Shown here one piece after another: positions 6,660-12,586 of a stretch of DNA of 12,586 nt; the first letter of the stretch is position 1; each line of letters opens with the position of its first letter. The translations under genes were made by a program, and so were the position numbers. The notes beneath the pieces are model-generated. The model saw nothing but the letters and a program-made list of their open reading frames with translations. It did no database searches and was not told where the DNA came from. The stretch is from the NCBI GenBank assembly GCA_937982385.1, contig CALJMC010000039.1:1-12586 (forward strand), written 5' to 3'. The DNA is from an uncultured Rickettsiales bacterium. GTDB taxonomy: Bacteria; Pseudomonadota; Alphaproteobacteria; Rickettsiales; UBA998.

Positions 6660-8717
6660 CTACTCTGCGCCTGAGCCAGCATTCATTTTTTCGGCTTCTT
6701 CTGTTGTCATGAGTTCAATCATCAACTGTTCAGCTTGCACGCTTTGCGGCGCGGTCACATGGACAGCTTTGACCACGGCATCTGTTTCACACACAATCAC
6801 ATTTTCCATTTTCATGGCTTCAAGTGTGAGGAGCTTCTGACCTGACATAACGGTTTGCCCTGCTTCGACCACAATCGATGATACCATGCCCGCAATTGGT
6901 GCAGCGATTGTCATTTTGGTGTCGATAGACTCCTTCTCAGGCATATGTGCGGCGAGTTCAGCGACGCGAGATGTGCGAATACGTACTTTTACCTCGGCTC
7001 CGCCATAGCTGAGTGCATAGCCCTCACCAATCGGTTTTAGATGTACGCTGACTGGTTTGCCGTTAATCGTACCTTGGAACAAATTGCGTCCGAGTTGCCA
7101 TGAGCTGCGTGCGGCAATGAGTCCGCCATCATAGCTGACGTCATAGCCATAATCACTTGGGCGAACGACCGCGGCATAGTTAGTGCCATCAACATTCACG
7201 ACCCAACGAGGACCAATCGCGCGTTTGCGACCGGGGAGCTGTTGTGAAATTTCTGCGGCGCGCTCTGCGTCACGCAAGAACACGAACATTGCCGATCCCA
7301 TAAACGTGCGGGTGAGTTCATCATTAAGTGCACTACCAGAGAATCCCTCAGGATATTCATCTGCGATAAAGTTGGTGGAAATGTCTCCGCTTTCAAAACG
7401 CTCATGGTTGAGGACCGACAGCAAGAAGCTTGCATTATGCTCGATACCTTCAATGACATAGGCTGACAGCGCCGATTTCATAGCTTCGATGGATTGAGCG
7501 CGCGTTGGGGCATGGGTACATATTTTTGCGACCATTGGGTCATAAAACATGCTGACTTCGCCACCTTCATAGATGCCTGTATCGATGACGATTGTGCCAG
7601 CTGTTGTTGGCTCAGAGTAGCGGGTGATGCGCCCTGTTGATGGTAAAAATCCACGTTTTGGATCTTCCGCATACACGCGTGATTCAAATGCCCAGCCTGT
7701 GAAAGTGATATCTTTTTGTTCGTATGCTAGTTTCTCACCTGCTGCGACTTTAATCATCTGTTCGACCAAGTCGATGCCAGTGATAAGCTCGGTGACGCGA
7801 TGCTCAACTTGCAAGCGTGTGTTCATTTCGAGGAAGTAAAAACTTCCTTTTTCATCAACGATAAATTCAACCGTACCTGCTGAGAAATACCCTGCTTTTT
7901 TGGCTAGCCCAACAGATTGTTTTCCCATTTTATTACGGAGGGACTCATCTACGAAGGAGCTTGGCGCTTCTTCAATCACCTTTTGATGGCGACGTTGAAT
8001 CGAGCATTCACGCTCACCCAAATGAATGACATTGCCATGCTTATCGGCAAGTATTTGAATTTCAATATGACGTGGATTATCGAAGAACTTCTCGATGAAT
8101 ACGCGAGAGTCACCAAAGCTTGAGGCAGCTTCCGCTGTGGCAAGCTCCATGCCTTCTTTAAGTTCATCTTCTGAGCGTGCAACGCGCATGCCTTTACCGC
8201 CTCCACCAGCGGCTGCTTTAATAATGACGGGATAGCCAATTTTGCCTGCAACTTTTTTGGCTTCTTTTAGGTTGGTGATAACATCTGCGCCACCTGGGAC
8301 CGTGTTTACACCCGCTTTTTTAGCGGCTTTTTTAGACTCAATTTTGTCGCCCATCAATTTGATCGAGCCAACAGGAGGGCCAATAAGCTGAACGCCTTTT
8401 GCAGCGAGCTTTTCTGCGAAGTCTGCATTTTCCGATAAGAAACCATAACCGGGATGCACGGCTTCGGCGCCGGATTGATCAACAGCACTCAGGATTTTAT
8501 CAATGCGCAAGTAACTCTCAACCGATGGTGAGGGGCCGATGAAGATGGCTTCATCTGCTTCACGTACATGGAGCGAGTTGGTGTCTGCCTCAGAATAGAC
8601 AGCCACGGTTTTGATGCCCATCTTGCGGCAGGTGCGCATGATTCGAACAGCGATTTCACCACGGTTGGCGATGAGAATCTTTTTGAATAACGGTTTCTCT
8701 TTTTTAGCAGTAGCCAC
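6660..8717 (-). CDS. pccA: Acyl-CoA (propionyl-CoA-type) carboxylase alpha subunit, biotin-containing
   Basis: 685 residues containing the biotin carboxylase domain (about 10-460), a PCC-type linking/BT region (about 505-595) and a biotin carboxyl carrier domain (about 600-670). ATP-grasp features include the glycine-rich loop AAAGGGGKGMRV (168-179) and EMNTRLQVEH (297-306), with the active-site Arg at 347 in ESRVYAEDP. The biotinylated lysine is K636 in EAMKMEN. It carboxylates biotin with ATP and bicarbonate and passes the carboxyl group to the beta subunit; the expected complex is cytoplasmic alpha6beta6. The start is GTG at 8717, supported by GAGGT 6 nt upstream and a normal family N-terminus. 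It follows the beta gene by 115 nt. Oddity: the usual EHPVTE motif reads EHRVTE (R307, codon 7797-7799), next to catalytic Glu305. Confidence 0.93.
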   Translation of the reverse strand: MATAKKEKPLFKKILIANRGEIAVRIMRTCRKMGIKTVAVYSEADTNSLHVREADEAIFIGPSPSVESYLRIDKILSAVDQSGAEAVHPGYGFLSENADFAEKLAAKGVQLIGPPVGSIKLMGDKIESKKAAKKAGVNTVPGGADVITNLKEAKKVAGKIGYPVIIKAAAGGGGKGMRVARSEDELKEGMELATAEAASSFGDSRVFIEKFFDNPRHIEIQILADKHGNVIHLGERECSIQRRHQKVIEEAPSSFVDESLRNKMGKQSVGLAKKAGYFSAGTVEFIVDEKGSFYFLEMNTRLQVEHRVTELITGIDLVEQMIKVAAGEKLAYEQKDITFTGWAFESRVYAEDPKRGFLPSTGRITRYSEPTTAGTIVIDTGIYEGGEVSMFYDPMVAKICTHAPTRAQSIEAMKSALSAYVIEGIEHNASFLLSVLNHERFESGDISTNFIADEYPEGFSGSALNDELTRTFMGSAMFVFLRDAERAAEISQQLPGRKRAIGPRWVVNVDGTNYAAVVRPSDYGYDVSYDGGLIAARSSWQLGRNLFQGTINGKPVSVHLKPIGEGYALSYGGAEVKVRIRTSRVAELAAHMPEKESIDTKMTIAAPIAGMVSSIVVEAGQTVMSGQKLLTLEAMKMENVIVCETDAVVKAVHVTAPQSVQAEQLMIELMTTEEAEKMNAGSGAE

Positions 8718-8743
8718 AGTTTGACCTCATTATCATAGTGTTT

Positions 8744-8805
8744 TAAGATTAAAATCTTACAAATTTTAATCCGCCGAACGGTCGGCGACCTTGCAGTCGC
8801 AAGGT
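8744..8805. repeat. Three consecutive inverted repeats between the beta and alpha carboxylase genes
   Basis: The 115-nt gap holds a compact hairpin cluster. ACCTTGC/GCAAGGT (8788-8794 and 8799-8805, 4-nt loop) directly abuts CGCCGA/TCGGCG (8772-8777 and 8782-8787, 4-nt loop). This abuts GATTAAAAT/ATTTTAATC (8747-8755 and 8763-8771, 7-nt loop), and a nested TAAGATT/AATCTTA pair (8744-8750 and 8753-8759) competes with the last. All arms are perfect. No U run makes this a terminator. It may be a dispersed REP-like element, an RNA processing or stability site setting the beta:alpha ratio, or a regulatory hairpin. Confidence 0.55.
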
Positions 8806-8832
8806 TTAGTCATTTCAGTTAAGTAGCATCAT

Positions 8833-10371
8833 TTAGAGTGGAAGATTATCGTGTTTCTTCCACGGGTTTTCGACCTTTTTATTGCGAAGAAGCGCGAGTG
8901 AACGACATAAGCGCCAGCGTGTGTTCTGCGGGCGAATCACGTCGTCGATATAGCCGCGAGATGCTGCCACGAATGGGCTGGCAAATGCATCGCGATATTC
9001 ATCCACTTTTTTGTCTTTTTCGGCCTTGTTGCCAATGCTTCCACGGAATACGATTTCTACAGCACCTTCAGGGCCCATCACTGCGATTTCAGCGCTCGGC
9101 CATGCATAATTGACATCGCCGCGGAGGTGGCGTGAACTCATTACGATATAAGCGCCGCCATAGGCTTTACGAGTGATGACAGTAATTTTTGGCACCGTTG
9201 CTTCAGCGTAAGCATGAATTAGTTTTGCACCATGCTTGATGATACCGTTATGTTCCTGCGCGGTGCCGGGTAAGAAGCCGGGAACATCGACAAAGGTAAT
9301 AATCGGAATTTCGAATGCATCACAATAGCGGACGAATCGTGCAGCTTTGCGGGAGGCATCAATATCGAGACAGCCTGCAAGTTCCATTGGTTGGTTCGCC
9401 ACGAAGCCCACGGTGTGACCTTCCATACGACCAAAACCAATGATGATGTTTTTCGCAAAGTTTGGCTGAATCTCAAAGAAATCACCTTCATCGACCACGC
9501 GATAAAGCAGCTCCTTCATGTCATACGCACGACCAGCATCATCAGGAACCAATGTGTTGAGTGACAACTCTACACGGTCAGCAGGGTCAGAGGTTTCACG
9601 CTCTGGTACACCTGATACGTTGGAAAGCGGCAAGAAGTTAAACATACGACGCGTTTGCAGCAACGCTTCGATGTCATTGTCACAGGCGAGGTCAGCAACA
9701 CCTGTCTTTTTGGTGTGCGTGTTCGCGCCGCCAAGTTCGTCTTGCGTCACTTCTTCATGTGTGACGGTCTTCACAACGTCTGGACCTGTTACGAACATAT
9801 AAGATGAGCCATCGACCATGATGGTGAAGTCAGTGAGGGCAGGAGAATAAACCGCGCCGCCAGCACAAGGGCCCATGATGAGGGAGATCTGTGGAATCAC
9901 ACCAGATGCCATCACATTGCGTTGGAAAATTTCGCCATAGCCTGCGAGTGAATCGACACCCTCTTGAATACGCGCGCCGCCAGAATCATTGATGCCGATG
10001 ATAGGCGCACGGTTTGTGACAGCCATATCCATAATTTTGCAGATTTTTTTTGCATTGGTTTCACTCAGTGAACCGCCATGAACGGTGAAATCTTGCGAGA
10101 ATACAAACACTAAGCGTCCGTTGATAGTACCGTGACCAATGACCACGCCATCACCCGGAATTTGCTTTTTCTCCATACCAAAATGTCCGCAGCGATGCTC
10201 GATGAACATATCGAGTTCTTCAAAAGAATCAGGGTCTAGCAGCACTTCGATGCGCTCACGTGCGGTAAGTTTTCCGCGCTCATGCTGTCTGTCGATTCTG
10301 TTTTGTCCCCCGCCAAGTCTGGCAAGGTCGCGTTTGCGTTCTAATTCAGTGATAACAGTCTGTTGCTGCAT
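8833..10371 (-). CDS. pccB: Acyl-CoA (propionyl-CoA-type) carboxylase beta subunit
   Basis: 512 residues, the normal size for the carboxyltransferase subunit of PCC-type enzymes, with N- and C-terminal crotonase-like domains. Visible signatures are RGKLTARERI (32-41), INDSGGARIQEG (127-138) and MGPCAGGAVYSPALTD (166-181) in the N domain, and PGFLPGTAQEHNGIIKHGAK (364-383), ITRKAYGGAY (399-408) and AWPSAEIAVMGPEGA (423-437) in the C domain. It transfers carboxyl from carboxybiotin to acyl-CoA. The frame is open upstream to an ATG at 10446, but ATG at 10371 is preferred: a GAGAG purine run precedes it and MQQQTVITELERKRDLA matches the family's usual N-terminus. Residue 409 (codon 9145-9147) is Ile in GGAYIVM, where propionyl-CoA carboxylases usually have Asp (GGAYDVM), so acyl-CoA preference may differ. 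Confidence 0.94.
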   Translation of the reverse strand: MQQQTVITELERKRDLARLGGGQNRIDRQHERGKLTARERIEVLLDPDSFEELDMFIEHRCGHFGMEKKQIPGDGVVIGHGTINGRLVFVFSQDFTVHGGSLSETNAKKICKIMDMAVTNRAPIIGINDSGGARIQEGVDSLAGYGEIFQRNVMASGVIPQISLIMGPCAGGAVYSPALTDFTIMVDGSSYMFVTGPDVVKTVTHEEVTQDELGGANTHTKKTGVADLACDNDIEALLQTRRMFNFLPLSNVSGVPERETSDPADRVELSLNTLVPDDAGRAYDMKELLYRVVDEGDFFEIQPNFAKNIIIGFGRMEGHTVGFVANQPMELAGCLDIDASRKAARFVRYCDAFEIPIITFVDVPGFLPGTAQEHNGIIKHGAKLIHAYAEATVPKITVITRKAYGGAYIVMSSRHLRGDVNYAWPSAEIAVMGPEGAVEIVFRGSIGNKAEKDKKVDEYRDAFASPFVAASRGYIDDVIRPQNTRWRLCRSLALLRNKKVENPWKKHDNLPL

Positions 10372-10463
10372 TTTAGCACTCTCTTTTTGTTTACACGTCG
10401 CGTATGCGTATTGGATAACCGAAATAGTTAGCTGACTGTTTATCAAAAACTATCCGTAATCAC

Positions 10464-10496
10464 AAACAAAAAAGCCCCGAACCGATGTTCGAGGCT
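10464..10496 (-). terminator. Rho-independent terminator of the 38-residue-repeat protein gene
   Basis: On the minus strand a 10-bp stem AGCCTCGAAC/GTTCGGGGCT (one G-U pair) closes a 4-nt ATCG loop at 10473-10496, followed at once by a run of U (A tract 10468-10472). It lies 23 nt after the stop of the upstream minus-strand gene and insulates pccB from it. The stem is identical to the terminator at 11258-11281. Confidence 0.88.
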
Positions 10497-10519
10497 AATC
10501 TGCAAATTGATCTATTGTT

Positions 10520-11110
10520 TTAGTAAATCGCTGACACCCTTCTAGGGGCGTCTGGCATTGGTACTATTTCTGGTTCTTTAAATTGCATCTTACTTCTGTC
10601 AACAGGAGCAGCTTGTGTGACTGCCTGTGCAACGCTCTCATTGGTAATGTTAGTATCAGCCTTGATGTCGACTCGCAGTTCGATCTGTTCGGCCAACTCA
10701 GCAGGAGCAAACTCAGCAGGAGCAATATGCATGATGTCACGTTTGACGCTCTCATAAGCAGTGTCATTATATGTCCGTGTTTCGACACGCACTTCAATTT
10801 CTTCGTCCATCTGCTCGTTGATTAGTTCCTCAGGAGCAATATGCATGATGTCACGTTTGGAGTTCTCATAGGCGGCATCATTATATGTTCGTGTTTCGAC
10901 GCGCACTTCAATGTGTTCTACAGGTGCCTCAGGGACTTCTTGACGATCAAGGTTGTCATCTGTCGTGGTGCTTTCAGGCTTAAGCGCGCGATGTTCTTTG
11001 GCCCGTTCTTCAGGATATGTCTCTTCAAAGGCCTTGTCGTTGATGGTGCTTGCAAATGTATGTGTTTGATAGTTTTCGATTTTATAATTCTGCCAATTGA
11101 CGCTGGTCAT
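10520..11110 (-). CDS. Unrecognised acidic protein with three 38-residue repeats
   Basis: I do not recognise this 196-residue protein. After a 66-residue N-terminal part come three tandem units at residues 67-104, 105-142 and 143-180. Units 1 and 2 both begin IEVRVETRTYND and share KRDIMHIAP. Unit 3 (IELRVDIKADTN) is diverged but stays in phase, with its Ala-Pro at the same offset. A short proline-containing tail ends in RRVSAIY. There is no signal peptide, membrane segment or cysteine. The alternating pattern in IEVRVETRTY suggests a beta-strand in each unit (inference). ATG at 11110 is preceded by AAGGA with 7-nt spacing, a good ribosome site. The gene has its own candidate promoter and terminator, so it is probably a single-gene unit. 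It lies downstream of the RTX gene on the same strand; a functional link is possible but unproven. Confidence 0.8.
   Translation of the reverse strand: MTSVNWQNYKIENYQTHTFASTINDKAFEETYPEERAKEHRALKPESTTTDDNLDRQEVPEAPVEHIEVRVETRTYNDAAYENSKRDIMHIAPEELINEQMDEEIEVRVETRTYNDTAYESVKRDIMHIAPAEFAPAELAEQIELRVDIKADTNITNESVAQAVTQAAPVDRSKMQFKEPEIVPMPDAPRRVSAIY
10571..10912 (-). repeat. Tandem 114-bp coding repeat, three units
   Basis: Units are at 10799-10912, 10685-10798 and 10571-10684, each 38 codons. Units 1 and 2 are close at DNA level, including a shared gcaatatgcatgatgtcacg stretch and near-identical flanks, which indicates a fairly recent in-frame duplication. Unit 3 is recognisable only at protein level. 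Confidence 0.85.
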
Positions 11111-11160
11111 AATGCTTCCTTTTTTTGTTTTTTTTATAAAGGTTTGCTTGGGTCTACTTA

Positions 11161-11196
11161 AGTATAATACCAGTCAATTGTTACAGTACTGTGACA
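11161..11196 (-). promoter_or_regulatory. Candidate promoter with overlapping palindromic operator
   Basis: An 18-bp near-perfect palindrome TGTTACAGT/ACTGTGACA (11179-11196, 8 of 9 pairs, perfect 10-bp core ACAGTACTGT) lies upstream of the repeat-protein gene. On the minus strand the same bases also form an imperfect direct repeat of TACTGT-ACA. Downstream are AT-rich candidate -10 boxes, TATACT (11166-11161) or TATTAT (11169-11164). The palindrome covers the position where a -35 box would be, and no consensus -35 is present, which would fit a regulated promoter. A start site near 11155 would leave a leader of about 45 nt. This is inference from pattern only. Confidence 0.4.
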
Positions 11197-11250
11197 GTAG
11201 TTAAAATAACCCAACTATTATTTAGTTTCTTTGTTGCGTTACTCTAATGC

Positions 11251-11284
11251 ACAAAAAAGCCCCGAACCGAAGTTCGAGGCTTTT
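11251..11284 (-). terminator. Rho-independent terminator of the RTX gene, possibly bidirectional
   Basis: On the minus strand the stem AGCCTCGAAC/GTTCGGGGCT (11258-11281) is capped by a TTCG loop, the very stable C(UUCG)G tetraloop, and followed by a run of U (A tract 11253-11257). Four T residues at 11281-11284 on the plus side allow weak function in the other direction. It lies 25 nt after the RTX gene stop and has the same stem as the terminator at 10473-10496. Confidence 0.9.
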
Positions 11285-11306
11285 GAGCAGTCTTTAGTGA
11301 ATTCAC

Positions 11307-12586
<1,280 letters not shown>

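Noticed and set aside
10372..10446. N-terminal extension of the carboxylase beta subunit to an ATG at 10446
   Set aside because: The extra 25 residues have no family similarity, and the internal ATG at 10371 has a purine-rich site and a normal N-terminus.
10418..10446. A TTGATA box (minus strand, 10446-10441) as -35 of a carboxylase promoter
   Set aside because: No convincing -10 hexamer lies 16-18 nt downstream, so I cannot support a promoter call.
10549..10560. 12-mer ggcgtctggcat shared with 2817-2828
   Set aside because: A 12-base match is expected by chance in a window of this size; this copy is coding sequence of the repeat protein and the flanks do not match.
11111..11306. Possible small gene or RNA in the gap between the repeat-protein and RTX genes
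   Set aside because: The space is accounted for by the terminator, the palindrome and a promoter-like region; no open frame with a ribosome site was seen.

Overview
The window looks like chromosomal DNA of a moderate-GC alphaproteobacterium. The evidence is the minus-strand gene order radA - cvpA - purF - SDR oxidoreductase, which I remember as typical of that class, together with a propionyl-CoA-type acyl-CoA carboxylase (beta then alpha subunit) and a Fe-S/propeptide-type PurF. The species cannot be named from this sequence. No tRNA, rRNA, insertion sequence, integrase or CRISPR array was seen. No gene-free stretch exceeds about 200 bases.

Layout. Positions 2-1969 (plus strand) hold the 3' part of a gene for a divergent phosphoenolpyruvate-carboxylase-like protein whose 5' end lies outside the window. 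It converges on, and overlaps by 15 bp, a minus-strand block read from right to left: radA (6536-5163), cvpA (5100-4426), purF (4327-2840) and a short-chain dehydrogenase (2674-1955). The gap between purF and the dehydrogenase holds a palindrome-rich element. Upstream on the same strand lies an acyl-CoA carboxylase pair, beta subunit (10371-8833) then alpha/biotin subunit (8717-6660). The 115-nt gap between them holds three consecutive perfect inverted repeats.

The right third (10464-12586, minus strand) is more accessory in character. It holds an RTX-type, probably type I-secreted protein with a long Pro-Glu tract running off the window edge, and an unrecognised 196-residue protein built from three 38-residue repeats. 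Each is followed by a rho-independent terminator, and the two terminators have identical 10-bp stems. An 18-bp near-perfect palindrome sits where an operator for the repeat-protein gene would be expected.

How the genes relate. The carboxylase pair should form a biotin-dependent acyl-CoA carboxylase that feeds propionyl-CoA carbon toward methylmalonyl-/succinyl-CoA, or acts on another short acyl-CoA. PurF commits PRPP to purine synthesis. RadA serves recombination and repair, and CvpA is an inner-membrane protein. No complete new defence or mobile system is visible. The strongest unusual signals are the PEPC homologue with an altered active-site loop, the unknown 38-residue-repeat protein beside the RTX gene with its matching terminator, and two substitutions at important positions in the acyl-CoA carboxylase.
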